A stretch of DNA of 64,000 nucleotides from Nonomuraea candida (GCF_000725485.1 NZ_JOAG01000037.1:1-64000), one strand, 5' to 3'. Positions 17,355-26,001 are shown, numbered from the stretch's first letter. The notes: generated by a model not told the origin, from the letters alone. Translations and numbers: made by a program.

Positions 17355-18692
17355 GTGAGCGATCTTCCGCGCCGTGCGGTCACGCGTTCGGCCAAGCTGG
17401 CCACCCTTCCCCTGGGTTTCGCTGGTCGTGCCGCTCTCGGTTTGGGCAAGCGCATCGGGGGCAAGTCCGCGGAAATCGTGGCGCAGGAGGTGCAGCAGCG
17501 TACGGCCGAGCAGGTCTTCAAGGTGCTCGGCGAGCTCAAGGGCGGCGCGATGAAGCTGGGCCAGGCGTTGTCCATCTTCGAGGCGGCGCTGCCGCAGGAG
17601 ATCGCCGGGCCCTATCGCGCGACGCTGACCAAACTGCAGGACGCCGCCCCGCCGCTGCCCGTGTCCACGGTGCACAAGGTGCTGACCGAGCAACTGGGTG
17701 ACAACTGGCGCGAGCACTTCCTGTCCTTCGACGACCAGCCGACGGCCGCCGCCTCGATCGGCCAGGTGCACAAGGCCGTGTGGAGCGACGGCAGGGAGGT
17801 GGCCGTCAAGATCCAGTACCCGGGGGCGGGCAAGGCCCTGCTCGGCGACTTCGCCCAGCTCTCGCGGCTGGGCAAGCTGTTCGGCGCGCTGCTGCCCGGT
17901 CTCGACATGAAGTCCCTGCTGAGCGAGTTGCGCGAGCGCATCGCCGAGGAGCTCGACTACCTGCGGGAGGCGGAGGCGCAGCACGCGTTCGCCCTGGAGT
18001 TCGACGAGGATCCCGACTTCCACGTCCCCGATGTGGTGGCGGCCAACGAGATGGTGCTGGTCACCGAGTGGATGGACGGCACCCCGCTGTCACGCATCAT
18101 CTCCGAGGGCACCAAGGAGCAGCGCGACCGGGCCGGGCTGCTCTTCGTACGCTTCCTGTTCTGCTCCCCCGCCCGCGTCGGGATGCTCCACGCCGACCCG
18201 CATCCCGGCAACTTCCGCATGCTCCCCAACGGCAAGCTCGGCGTCCTCGACTTCGGCGCGGTCAACCGGCTGCCCGACGGCTACCCCAGGGCGTTCGGCC
18301 AGCTCACGCGGATCTTCAACCAGGGCGACATGGAGACCGTCATGGCCGGCCTGCGGCAGGAGGGCTTCATCCGGCAGGACATCGAGATCGACCCGGACGC
18401 GCTGCGCGCCTTCCTCGCACCATACGTGGAGCCGACGGCCGTGGAGGAGTTCACGTTCAGCCGGGAGTGGCTGCAGGCCCAGGCGGCCAGCGTCGCCGAC
18501 CTCCGGCCGACCAACGTGATCCGCCAGCTCAACCTGCCGCCGTCTTACGTCCTCATCCACCGGGTCCACGCGGCCGGGGTCGGCGTGCTCTGCCAGCTCG
18601 GCACGACGGCCCGCTTCCGCGACGAGGTGATCCGCTGGGTCCCCGGCTTCGCCGACGACCCCGACGACGAACCCCTGGCCATCGGCCACTGA
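17355..18692 (+). CDS. ABC1/UbiB-family atypical kinase
   Basis: ABC1 (AarF/UbiB/ADCK) protein, 445 residues. The defining KxGQ motif is KLGQ at 67-70. The kinase-like core shows ASIGQVHKAVW, the ATP-contacting Lys in VAVKIQYPG, HADPHPGNF in the catalytic loop and VLDFGAVNRL for the metal-binding Asp. Family members are linked to isoprenoid quinone and lipid metabolism. It starts with GTG and follows the ThiF-like gene closely, consistent with one operon. Confidence 0.92.
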   Translation: MSDLPRRAVTRSAKLATLPLGFAGRAALGLGKRIGGKSAEIVAQEVQQRTAEQVFKVLGELKGGAMKLGQALSIFEAALPQEIAGPYRATLTKLQDAAPPLPVSTVHKVLTEQLGDNWREHFLSFDDQPTAAASIGQVHKAVWSDGREVAVKIQYPGAGKALLGDFAQLSRLGKLFGALLPGLDMKSLLSELRERIAEELDYLREAEAQHAFALEFDEDPDFHVPDVVAANEMVLVTEWMDGTPLSRIISEGTKEQRDRAGLLFVRFLFCSPARVGMLHADPHPGNFRMLPNGKLGVLDFGAVNRLPDGYPRAFGQLTRIFNQGDMETVMAGLRQEGFIRQDIEIDPDALRAFLAPYVEPTAVEEFTFSREWLQAQAASVADLRPTNVIRQLNLPPSYVLIHRVHAAGVGVLCQLGTTARFRDEVIRWVPGFADDPDDEPLAIGH

Positions 18693-19155
18693 CCGATCCA
18701 TGACCCGCTGGCCGTACGCGCTTCACTTCTCGTGCAGAGGGAAGGTCCGGTCGTTTCGTGGTGGGGTAGCTGAGTTCCCTTCGTGGTGCGCGTCATGACC
18801 AAGTGGTAGCGGCCTTCCTCGGATGGCCTCACCACTGGCAAGGGCAGGGGGGTTCTCTGGACGGGCGCACCACGAGCCACGGCCAAGCCAGCGGGGCCCG
18901 GAGGGCCGCACCACTGCCAGGGGTGGTGCCGGGTTCTCCTCCGGGTGGTCGTTCCGGAGGTAAGGCGTGAAGTTGTCTGGGCGGCCGTTCCACGGGCAGG
19001 GTGGGGGTTCTCTTGGTGGCCGTGCCCGTGGTCAAAGGTCACACGCCGGCTCCAAGGAGTCGCGGCGCTGCCACGACGGATTGCGTCCACGGGGTGGCCG
19101 TTGGGTGGGTTCGGGGGCGGAGAGCCTGAGGTTTTCTTGTGGGATGCTCTCTGCC
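18693..19155. other. Intergenic stretch, no supported gene
   Basis: About 460 bases between the ABC1 kinase and the GNAT gene. The sequence is locally repetitive, with recurring CACCAC(T/G) and GTGGTGC words, and open frames lack start signals and plausible composition. It may hold the decayed remains of repeats. I see no gene, RNA or clear terminator. Confidence 0.5.
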
Positions 19156-19659
19156 ATGTGGCTGAGAAACGGCACAATTGATGACATTTCCGCCATCGTT
19201 GCGCTGCATGTGGACAGTTGGCGTTCGGCGTACGCGGGGATCATGCCCGACCGATTTCTGAACGGGAACCTGGCGGACGATCGGCTGGCGTTGTGGCAAG
19301 GACGGCTGGCCTCGCCCGTCGAGGGGTCGGGGTTGTTCGTCGCTGACGACGGCGACGCGGGATTGCTGGGCTTCGTCTATCTCCTTCCTGGTTCCGGTGG
19401 GCGGATTCTGCTCGACAACCTGCATGTGCGGCCGGGGAGCACCGGCTCGGGGATCGGCACCCGGCTGCTGCGGCATGGGCTGGAGTGGGCGGCGAACGAG
19501 CATCCGGGCAAGCAGGTCTACCTGGAGGTGCTCCGGGCGAACACGCGCGCCATCGCCTTCTACGAACGGCACGGCGCTCACCGCACGGACGAGCGGACCT
19601 GCCATTTCCCGCAGGGGTTCGCACTGCCCGAACTCGAGTACGCCTGGCCGGTCAACTGA
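19156..19659 (+). CDS. GNAT-family N-acetyltransferase
   Basis: A 167-residue acetyltransferase. The N-terminal IDDISAIVALHVDSWRSAY pattern and the acetyl-CoA-binding V-R-P-G-S-T-G-S-G-I-G-T loop are characteristic; the C-terminal AIAFYERHGAH matches the family's closing segment. The substrate is unknown. ATG 19156 gives the usual short lead into the first strand; ATG 19144 is in frame and possible. Confidence 0.85.
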   Translation: MWLRNGTIDDISAIVALHVDSWRSAYAGIMPDRFLNGNLADDRLALWQGRLASPVEGSGLFVADDGDAGLLGFVYLLPGSGGRILLDNLHVRPGSTGSGIGTRLLRHGLEWAANEHPGKQVYLEVLRANTRAIAFYERHGAHRTDERTCHFPQGFALPELEYAWPVN

Positions 19660-20463
19660 TCGGGAATTCACGGAACGGCTGTTGAGTCGCGACTACGGTG
19701 TGTAATCATGAGGGGGTAACGTTTGCTCTCTCTTGGGGGTGCCGATGCACCGTGTCGCGCGGTCAGCGGCCGGCGGCGCGCCGAGGGTCGTTCGGCAGTC
19801 CGCCCTTGGACACCGCTGATGACGACCCTCGTTGACCTGCTCGTTGGCCCGCTCCGGTCCGGCCGGCGCCTGGGTTTCAGGGTGAGCGAGCCGGCCACGG
19901 CGGTGAGCCCTCCGCGTTCGCCAGCCGGGAGCCGGCCCTGGTCCGTCCTGGTCCGCCAAGTCGGAGGTCACTCTGGGTCACTCGGCCGGGAGTCGCCCTG
20001 GGCACCCGGACGGGGACGCTCTGGGCATCCGGACGGGCTTGCCGTGCCGCAGGGGTGGGGACGTACGAGGTGGTTGCACTGCGTAGTGAGAGGCTGTGGG
20101 TCTTCTTGCGGTCGCAAGGTTGGTCCGCGCGTTCGCTGATTGGACCGAGCTGTCCGCCGGGACTGTCCCCGTCAGGTTTCTGATCTTCCGCACGAACCTC
20201 ACGGGTGAAGCGGCGGGCAGCTCGCCGGCCGGCTGGTAGGGCACCCGTGGCTCGCATCCGCCCCACCAGCCAGCCCCACACGAAACCACCGTTCCGGCCG
20301 GCCTGGCGACCGACACTCGGCCACCGCCGGCTCGGGGATCGGGCCACCCACATGCGCTCCTCCGCCACCGCCGGTTGAGGCCCGGTCCACCCGCATCCGA
20401 TCCCCTACCACCGCCGGTTGAGAGGCTTGGCCGCCCACATCCGGTGCGGGGTGCGGGCGTGAA
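19660..20463. other. 800-bp intergenic stretch, no supported gene
   Basis: Open frames on both strands (for example 19723-20139 plus and 19877-20368 minus) are Arg/Gly/Pro-rich, lack ribosome binding sites and show no domain. Three loose copies of a 34-43-bp unit containing CCACCGCCGG begin at 20331, 20365 and 20408. A 9-bp inverted repeat (GAGGGTCGT and its complement) lies near 19782-19830. I call this non-coding. Confidence 0.5.
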
Positions 20464-20503
20464 CAAAAGAGAGAGCCGGGCGCTGGGTTGCGCCCGGCTC
20501 TCT
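20464..20503 (-). terminator. Rho-independent terminator of the whiB7 operon
   Basis: A perfect 14-bp stem (arms 20470-20483 and 20490-20503, AGAGAGCCGGGCGC and its complement, six-base loop) is followed on the minus strand by CTTTTGTTC. It lies about 50 bases past the stop of the small gene at 20553 and would end the whiB7 transcript. Confidence 0.85.
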
Positions 20504-20552
20504 ATGAAGGATCTGAACGGGAGATCCTGCGCCGGCGGCAGGATCTCCGCTC

Positions 20553-20747
20553 TCAGACCTGGCGGCTCAGGGCCACGCGAAGGCGGTCGTTCGCCCGGTC
20601 GACCCTGCGCCGCGCCCGTTCCACGCGGCTCAGGCGCAGGATGAGACGCTGCTCCGCCGCCTCGCGGTGGAGGGTTTGTATTCGGTCATTTACCAGGTCA
20701 TGGATGAGATCAGGCACTGCTCGGCTCCTCAACGGCTGAGTGGTCAT
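20553..20747 (-). CDS. Small basic helical protein downstream of whiB7
   Basis: A 64-residue Arg-rich protein predicted to be almost entirely helical, possibly a coiled coil from about residue 12 to 60 (VNDRIQTLHREAAEQRLILR). I do not recognise the family. It starts 33 bases after the whiB7 stop on the same strand and is followed by a strong terminator, so it should be co-transcribed with whiB7 and share its antibiotic-responsive control. The ribosome binding site (AGAAAG) is weak. Confidence 0.65.
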   Translation of the reverse strand: MTTQPLRSRAVPDLIHDLVNDRIQTLHREAAEQRLILRLSRVERARRRVDRANDRLRVALSRQV

Positions 20748-20779
20748 GGGTTTGTTCGCTTTCTGAAGTGAAGGTTGGG

Positions 20780-21049
20780 TCAGGCAGCGACCGGGTGCTT
20801 GCGGGGACGACCGCGCGGGCGCTTGCGGGGAACGACGGTCCCCCGGAGGATCAGTTCGCCGCCCCAGACGCCCCACGGCTCCTCGCGCTCGAGCGCGCGG
20901 TCGAGGCAGGCCTTCTGGATCGGGCAGCCGCCGCAGAGAGCCTTGGCGAACTCGACGTCCTCCGGCGACTCGGCGAACCACAGGTCAGGGTCGGTACGAC
21001 AGGGGATCTTGGCTTCGTCGATCAGGTCCATGATCGTCTTCGCCCCCAT
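20780..21049 (-). CDS. whiB7: WhiB7/WblC iron-sulfur transcription factor
   Basis: WhiB-family regulator, 89 residues. Four cluster-binding cysteines are C17, C39, C42 and C48; the GVWGG turn that contacts the sigma-A domain is at 60-64; and a C-terminal AT-hook RGRPRK at 79-84 identifies the WhiB7/WblC subclass. Known orthologues activate intrinsic antibiotic-resistance genes in response to ribosome-targeting drugs and autoregulate. ATG 21049 is preceded at six bases by GGAGA. The leader upstream has a WhiB7-type promoter, an upstream ORF and a terminator, matching the known control mode. Longer in-frame starts up to 21121 would run through the leader and are unlikely. Confidence 0.93.
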   Translation of the reverse strand: MGAKTIMDLIDEAKIPCRTDPDLWFAESPEDVEFAKALCGGCPIQKACLDRALEREEPWGVWGGELILRGTVVPRKRPRGRPRKHPVAA

Positions 21050-21114
21050 CTGCTTTCTCCTTCGGTCGATCTTTTGATCTTTTGGTCGGACACCTCGGAG
21101 GTGGTCGGGGATCA

Positions 21115-21160
21115 CGGACAAACAAGAAGGCCGCGGATCCTGTCTGTGGATCCGCGGCCT
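21115..21160 (-). terminator. Attenuator terminator in the whiB7 leader
   Basis: A perfect 13-bp stem (arms 21148-21160 and 21128-21140, AGGCCGCGGATCC and its complement, seven-base loop) is followed on the minus strand by TTCTTGTTTG. It lies between the leader ORF and whiB7, with its base 20 bases after the leader ORF stop and its T tract about 66 bases before the whiB7 start. That is the position expected for transcription attenuation. Confidence 0.9.
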
Positions 21161-21179
21161 GGGGGCTGCTGTTTACCGG

Positions 21180-21455
21180 TCAGGTTATGACCGGTGCATC
21201 CCTCCAGGGTTGCGGACCGCACAGTCCACCCTTGGTGAGCTGGTTGGCCGGCAGTTCGATACGTCCATCGAAGACAGGAGCACCTTGCGCGACGGCCATA
21301 CGGACATGGGCGCGTGCGTAGAAGGCGGCGGCCTGACGACGGGCAGACTTCTCCTGCCGCAGCTTGGCGGGCCCATCGGCGAGCCTCACCGAGTCACGGC
21401 ACACGGAGGCGAGCCACTGCGTGGCCGGCATGGCAATGCTGCTGCTGCTGATCAT
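21180..21455 (-). CDS. Upstream leader ORF of whiB7
   Basis: A 91-residue open frame starting with ATG 21455, preceded by GGAGGTGAG six to eight bases upstream, one of the best ribosome binding sites in the window. The product is mixed basic/hydrophobic (begins MISSSSIAMPATQWL, ends PQPWRDAPVIT) and resembles no family I know. The likely role is regulatory: ribosome progress through it would decide whether the terminator at 21115-21160 forms. WhiB7-family leaders in mycobacteria and Streptomyces are known to use an upstream ORF and terminator; this specific peptide is inference. Stable expression of the peptide itself is uncertain. Confidence 0.65.
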   Translation of the reverse strand: MISSSSIAMPATQWLASVCRDSVRLADGPAKLRQEKSARRQAAAFYARAHVRMAVAQGAPVFDGRIELPANQLTKGGLCGPQPWRDAPVIT

Positions 21456-21481
21456 CGGGGCTCACCTCCACTTTCGTGATC

Positions 21482-21555
21482 GTCGGAGCAGTGTGCTCCG
21501 ACTTGCTTGACCAAGACCCTAAACCGGGAAGCCGGGAAGGGGCAACATATTTTCT
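21482..21555 (-). promoter_or_regulatory. WhiB7-type autoregulated promoter and leader hairpin
   Basis: Read on the minus strand: AGAAAATATG (21546-21555), then -35 TTGCCC (21540-21545), an 18-base spacer, and -10 TAGGGT (21516-21521). An AT-rich patch abutting the -35 is the known WhiB7/sigma-A signature. A start near 21509 would give a leader of about 460 bases. A 9-bp inverted repeat (GTCGGAGCA, loop GTG, TGCTCCGAC; 21482-21502) forms a hairpin near the 5' end of that RNA. Confidence 0.75.
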
Positions 21556-21569
21556 ACCTGCGATTTCGC

Positions 21570-22439
21570 CTATTTCATGAGACGAATCATGGCCTCCTGG
21601 ACGACCGAGACCACGAGGTCACCCGACGCGGTGAACATCTCACCGCGCGCGAGCCCCCGGGCCCCCGCCGACCACGGGGACTCCTGAGCATAGAGCAGCC
21701 AGTCGTCGGCCCTGAAAGGGCGGTGGAACCACATGGCGTGGTCCAGCGAGGCGCCCATGACGTTGGAGGCTCCCCAGGCCATGCCGTGAGCCAGCAGTAT
21801 CGTGTCGACCAGCGTGTAGTCGGACGCGTACGCGGCCAGCACCACGTGCAGGAGTGGGTCGTCCGGCAGCTCGGCGTGGTAGCGGAACCACACGTTCGTC
21901 TCGGCGCTGCGCAGCTCGGGGTTCCGGTAGGCCTCCCAGGTCAGCGGCGAGGCGTATCTGGCGTCCACGGGACGGGGGCGCGCGATCCAGTCACGGAAGT
22001 CGGGGTTGTCGCCGACCAGCTCGTACATCCGCTCCTGGAACTGCGGCAGCGTCTCGGGGTCGGGCACCGTCGGCATCACGGACGCCTGGTGGGCCACGCC
22101 CTCCTCGAAGACGTGGAACGACGCCGACATCGTGAAGATCGCCTTGCCGTGCTGGACGGCCACCACCCGGCGGGTGGTGAACGAACGCCCGTCGCGCAGC
22201 CGCTCGACGTTGTAGACGATCGGGATGGACGGGTCGCCCGGGCGGATGAAGTAGGCGTGCAGGGAGTGCACGTTGCGATCTTTGGGCACCGTACGGCCCG
22301 CCGCCACCAGGGCCTGCGCCGCCACCTGGCCGCCGAAGACGCGCTGGATGCGCTCTTCCGGGCTCCTGCCGCGGAAGATGTCGAGCTCGATCTGCTCCAG
22401 GTCGAGCAGGTCGAGCAGCTCCTTCAGCGCCTCGTTCAC
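21570..22439 (-). CDS. tesB: Acyl-CoA thioesterase II
   Basis: TesB-type double-hotdog thioesterase, 289 residues, hydrolysing acyl-CoA to free acid and CoA. Family segments include VFGGQVAAQALVAAGRTV, HSLHAYFIRPGDP near the N-terminal hotdog, and SLDHAMWFHRPFRADDWLLY in the second. GTG 22439 is preceded by an AAGGGGGGA ribosome binding site; a 318-residue version starting at 22526 adds an implausible leader. The whiB7 promoter begins about 15 bases past its stop codon. Confidence 0.92.
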   Translation of the reverse strand: MNEALKELLDLLDLEQIELDIFRGRSPEERIQRVFGGQVAAQALVAAGRTVPKDRNVHSLHAYFIRPGDPSIPIVYNVERLRDGRSFTTRRVVAVQHGKAIFTMSASFHVFEEGVAHQASVMPTVPDPETLPQFQERMYELVGDNPDFRDWIARPRPVDARYASPLTWEAYRNPELRSAETNVWFRYHAELPDDPLLHVVLAAYASDYTLVDTILLAHGMAWGASNVMGASLDHAMWFHRPFRADDWLLYAQESPWSAGARGLARGEMFTASGDLVVSVVQEAMIRLMK

Positions 22440-22574
22440 GTGTTGGTCCCCCCTTGGTGCCGTCCGGTCCCTTTGTGCTGTCCGGTCCCTGCACAAGTCT
22501 GTCGTGTCGCCTATTTCCCCCTTCAAGGGGGTTCGCGGTGACCCGAATGATGTACTGGTCTGATTTCGTCGGTG

Positions 22575-24617
22575 TTACGTGCGGCAGAGCGCGAGCACGG
22601 CGTCGCCGTACCGGTCGATCTTGACCCTGCCGACGCCCGCGATCGCGAGCAGCTCCTGCTCGGTGGCCGGCGCCCGCTCGGCGATGGCCTGCAGCGTCAC
22701 GTCGGTGAAGATGACGTACGGCGGCACCTTGGCCTCCTTAGCCGTGGCCGTGCGCCAGGCCTTCAGGCGTTCGAGCAGGGCCTCATCGTAGTCGGCCGGG
22801 CAGGTGGAGCAGCGGCCCAGCTTCTGCTCGGTCGCGTTCACCAGCGTTTTCGCGCAGACGCGGCAGCTCACCGGGGCGGCGACCTGGCGGCGTTCGCGCG
22901 TGCCGGGCGCCAGGCGCGGCGGGGCGGAGGCGCGGCCGGTGAGGCCGTCGAGGAAGCGGGACGGGCGGCGGCTCTTGCGGCCGCCCGGCGCGCGGGACAG
23001 GGCCCAGGAGATCGACAGGTGCTCCCTGGCGCGCGTGACGCCCACATAGAGCAGGCGGCGCTCCTCCTCGATCTGCTCGGGGGTCTCCGCGTAGATGATG
23101 GGCAGCATGCCGTCGGTGACCCCGACGAGGAACACCGCGTCCCACTCCAGGCCCTTGGCCGCGTGCAGCGAGGCCAGGGTGACGCCCTCCACCGGCGGCG
23201 CGTGCTGCTCGGAGGCGCGGCGCTCCAGCTCGGCGACGAACGCGGGCAGGTCGGCGCCCTCGGCCGCCATGTCCTCGGCCAGGTCGGCCAGGGCCTTGAG
23301 CGACTCCCACTTCTCCCGCTCCTTGCCCCCGCCGGGCGGCGCGGGGGTCAGCCCGGCGCTGCTCAGGATGTTGTGCACCTCCGAGGCCAGCGGTTCGCCG
23401 GCGGCGGAGCGGGCCGCGCCGCGCAGCAGGACCACCGCGTGGCGGACCTCGGGACGCTCGAAGAAGCGCTCGGCGCCGCGCAGGACGTAGTGGATCTTGG
23501 CGTCCGAGAGCGCCTTCTCGTACGCCTCCGACTGCGAGTTGACGCGGAACAGCACGGCGATCTCGCGCGCCGGGACGCCCTTGTCGAGCAGCTTCCTGAT
23601 GCCGCGGGCCACGTCGGCGGCCTCGCCCGGCTCGTCGTCGTATTCGCGGAACTGCGGCTTGGGGCCGTCGGGGCGCTGGGCCACCAGCTCCAGCCGGTGC
23701 GGCGACCTGCCCTTGGCGATGACCAGGTTGGCCAGGTCGACGACCTGGGGGGTGGAGCGGTAGTCGCGCACCAGCTTGATGACGGCCGCGTTCGGATACT
23801 GCGCCCCGAACCCCGTCAGATAGTGCGGGCTGGCGCCGGTGAAGGAGTAGATCGTCTGGTTGGGGTCGCCCACCACGCACAGGTCGTCGCGACCGCCGAG
23901 CCAGGTGTCGAGCAGCATCTTCTGCAGCGGGTTGACGTCCTGATACTCGTCGACCACGAAATAGCGGTATTGCTGGCGGATCTGCGCCGCCACCTCCTGG
24001 TGCTCGGTCATCACGGCCGCGGTCAGCTCAAGGATGGTCTCGAAGTCGACGAGATGACGCTCGCGCCTGATCTGCTCGTACGCGTCATAAACCCGCGCCA
24101 TCTCCTCGGGCTTGACCGGCGGGGTGCGGTGGTATTTCTCCTTGGCCTCTTCGTAGTCCTCCGGGCTGATCTGCGTGACCTTGGCCCATTCGACCTCGGA
24201 GGCGAGGTCGCGCAGCTTGGCGCGGTCGGCGGTCACGCCCAGCCGGCGGCACGCCTCGCCGAGCACCGGCAGCTTGGACTCGATGACCGACGGGACCGCC
24301 CCGCCGATCACGCGCGGCCAGAAGTAGGTGAGCTGCCGCAGCGCCGCGGCGTGGAAGGTGCGGGCCTGCACCCCGGGCGCGCCGAGCGCGCGCAGGCGCA
24401 GGCGCAGCTCCCCCGCCGCGCGCGTGGTGAACGTCACAGCCAGGACGCTCTGCGCGTCGACCACGCCGCTGCGCACCGCGTACGCGATGCGGTGGGTGAT
24501 CGCCCTGGTCTTTCCGGTGCCGGCCCCGGCCAGCACGCACACCGGGCCGCGCACGGCCTCGGCGACGGCCCGCTGCTCGGGGTCGAGTCCGGTGAGTACG
24601 TCCTGCGCGTCGTTCAC
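22575..24617 (-). CDS. uvrD2: UvrD2-type SF1 DNA helicase with HRDC domain
   Basis: A 680-residue superfamily 1A helicase. Motifs in order: LDPEQRAVAEA, Walker A AGAGTGKTRA (about 29-38), FTTRAAGELR, VDEYQDVN, GDPNQTIYSFTGA, and VTRAREHLSISW. The C-terminus has a tetracysteine motif (CRVC and CSTC) and an HRDC domain, the layout of mycobacterial UvrD2. GTG 24617 has GGAGG eight bases upstream. Its usual role is 3'-5' unwinding in DNA repair. Confidence 0.93.
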   Translation of the reverse strand: MNDAQDVLTGLDPEQRAVAEAVRGPVCVLAGAGTGKTRAITHRIAYAVRSGVVDAQSVLAVTFTTRAAGELRLRLRALGAPGVQARTFHAAALRQLTYFWPRVIGGAVPSVIESKLPVLGEACRRLGVTADRAKLRDLASEVEWAKVTQISPEDYEEAKEKYHRTPPVKPEEMARVYDAYEQIRRERHLVDFETILELTAAVMTEHQEVAAQIRQQYRYFVVDEYQDVNPLQKMLLDTWLGGRDDLCVVGDPNQTIYSFTGASPHYLTGFGAQYPNAAVIKLVRDYRSTPQVVDLANLVIAKGRSPHRLELVAQRPDGPKPQFREYDDEPGEAADVARGIRKLLDKGVPAREIAVLFRVNSQSEAYEKALSDAKIHYVLRGAERFFERPEVRHAVVLLRGAARSAAGEPLASEVHNILSSAGLTPAPPGGGKEREKWESLKALADLAEDMAAEGADLPAFVAELERRASEQHAPPVEGVTLASLHAAKGLEWDAVFLVGVTDGMLPIIYAETPEQIEEERRLLYVGVTRAREHLSISWALSRAPGGRKSRRPSRFLDGLTGRASAPPRLAPGTRERRQVAAPVSCRVCAKTLVNATEQKLGRCSTCPADYDEALLERLKAWRTATAKEAKVPPYVIFTDVTLQAIAERAPATEQELLAIAGVGRVKIDRYGDAVLALCRT

Positions 24618-24781
24618 CTCTATATCCTCCCAGCCGCTGGCGTTGAGGGACTTTATTCTGGCAACATGCGGCCCGACGTATGTTCGTGCCCCGAACGTAT
24701 GGTTCCGGTCATCGAGATGCAAAGAACTGGTCTTTTCCCCCACAATGGGGCCCGACCATGTGCATGGGGGAAAGGAAGGCC

Positions 24782-25684
24782 GTGCGAACTGCGGTTTCCG
24801 TGAGCGCCCTGGCGCTCGCTGCCGTTGTGCTCACACCTGTCGCCGCGAACGCGTCCAGGGAGCCCACCCCCGGGCCGGCGGTGGACAACCCCATCGACGC
24901 CGACGGGCTCGGCGGGCTGTCGACGGAGACCGTCCAGTACGGCTCGCACAAGCGCCAGAGCATGGACGTCTGGTGGACGCCCGACGGGCAGCAGCGTCCT
25001 GGGGTCTTCCTCATTCACGGCGGCTGGTGGTCCAGCGGCGACAAGAGGTACATGCGGGAGATCGTCCGCGGCTACGCCGAGCTGGGTTACACCGTCTTCA
25101 ACCTCAACTACCGCCTGTCCGGTGACGCGGCCTGGCCCGCGCAGCGCACCGACGCGCTCGCGGCGATCTCCACGGCCCGCAAGCACGCCGACAAGTGGGC
25201 GTTCGACCCGGCCAACTACGTGCTGGTGGGCTTCTCCGCCGGCGGCCACATCGCGGCGTCCGTGGGCACGTACGGCGACGGCATCAGCGGGCTCAAGGGC
25301 GTGGTCGGGCTGTCGCCGATCATCTCGCCGCTGCGGGCCTACAGCGACGGCGAGAAGGCCATCGAACCCAACAAGCGCAAGCTGCGCACGGCCGCGATCA
25401 AGCTGGCCGGGGGCTGCGCGCCCAAGGGCAAGTGCTCGCGCGTGTGGGCGAGCATGGAGGTGGCCTGGCACGCCAGCCGCAAGGACGCCCCGATGCTGAC
25501 CATCCACTCCGAGGACGAGTTCGTGCCGCCGGTGCAGAGCCAGCTGCTCAAGCAGATGCTCGGGCAGGTGGGCGTGCCGGTGACGGTGTTCACGCAGCCG
25601 GGGGCCAACCACAGCTCGCCGCTCTACCGGCAGCCGGGCGTGGCCGAGCGCGTGCAGCAGTGGATCGCCGCCCGCATCGGCTGA
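24782..25684 (+). CDS. Secreted alpha/beta-hydrolase (esterase-like)
   Basis: About 300 residues with a signal peptide (hydrophobic core SALALAAVVLTPVAANA). The alpha/beta-hydrolase fold is of the hormone-sensitive-lipase/BD-FAE type: oxyanion motif LIHGGWWSSG, nucleophile elbow GFSAGGH, acidic residue in HSEDEF and catalytic His in PGANHSS. The pair KLAGGCAPKGKC may form a disulfide. GTG 24782 follows AAGGAAGG; ATG 24758 and 24764 are in frame and possible. A 16-bp minisatellite begins just after the stop codon. Confidence 0.82.
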   Translation: MRTAVSVSALALAAVVLTPVAANASREPTPGPAVDNPIDADGLGGLSTETVQYGSHKRQSMDVWWTPDGQQRPGVFLIHGGWWSSGDKRYMREIVRGYAELGYTVFNLNYRLSGDAAWPAQRTDALAAISTARKHADKWAFDPANYVLVGFSAGGHIAASVGTYGDGISGLKGVVGLSPIISPLRAYSDGEKAIEPNKRKLRTAAIKLAGGCAPKGKCSRVWASMEVAWHASRKDAPMLTIHSEDEFVPPVQSQLLKQMLGQVGVPVTVFTQPGANHSSPLYRQPGVAERVQQWIAARIG

Positions 25685-25701
25685 GGCCCGGGGCCGGTCG
25701 A

Positions 25702-25910
25702 GCGGGAGCGGGCCGGCGCGCGCGGGCGCATGGGGCCGGCACGGGAGTGCGCGGGAGCGGGCCGGCGCGGGAGCGGGCCGGCGCGGGAGCGGGCCGGCGC
25801 GGGAGCAGGCCGGCGCGGGAGCAGGCCGGCGCGGGAGCAGGCCGGCGCGGGAGCAGGCCGGCGCGGGAGTGCGCCGGCGCGGGAGCAGGCCGGCGCGGGA
25901 GTGCGCCGGC
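25702..25910. repeat. 16-bp GC-rich minisatellite, ten clean copies
   Basis: Ten head-to-tail 16-bp units, GCGGGAGC(G/A)GGCCGGC or close variants, run without interruption from 25751 to 25910. One more unit at 25702-25717 and degenerate units lie before them. Each unit contains the palindrome GCCGGC. It fills most of the gap between the esterase and mycoredoxin genes. Copies 1-3 have GCGGG, 4-7 and 9 have GCAGG, and 8 and 10 have GTGCG, so homogenisation is recent. Confidence 0.95.
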
Positions 25911-26001
25911 GGGTGTGCCGGGTAGGTGCGGGGATTAGACGGGCAGCGCGCGTTGTTGCACGGATCGCCTGATTTCCTGACCTTGGAGGGGATTTCCCAA
26001 C

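Noticed and set aside
19723-20368. Overlapping 138- and 163-codon frames on opposite strands
   Set aside because: Both are Arg/Gly/Pro-rich, lack start signals and lie over degenerate repeats.
25702-25910. CRISPR array
   Set aside because: The units are contiguous 16-mers with no spacers, and no cas genes are present.
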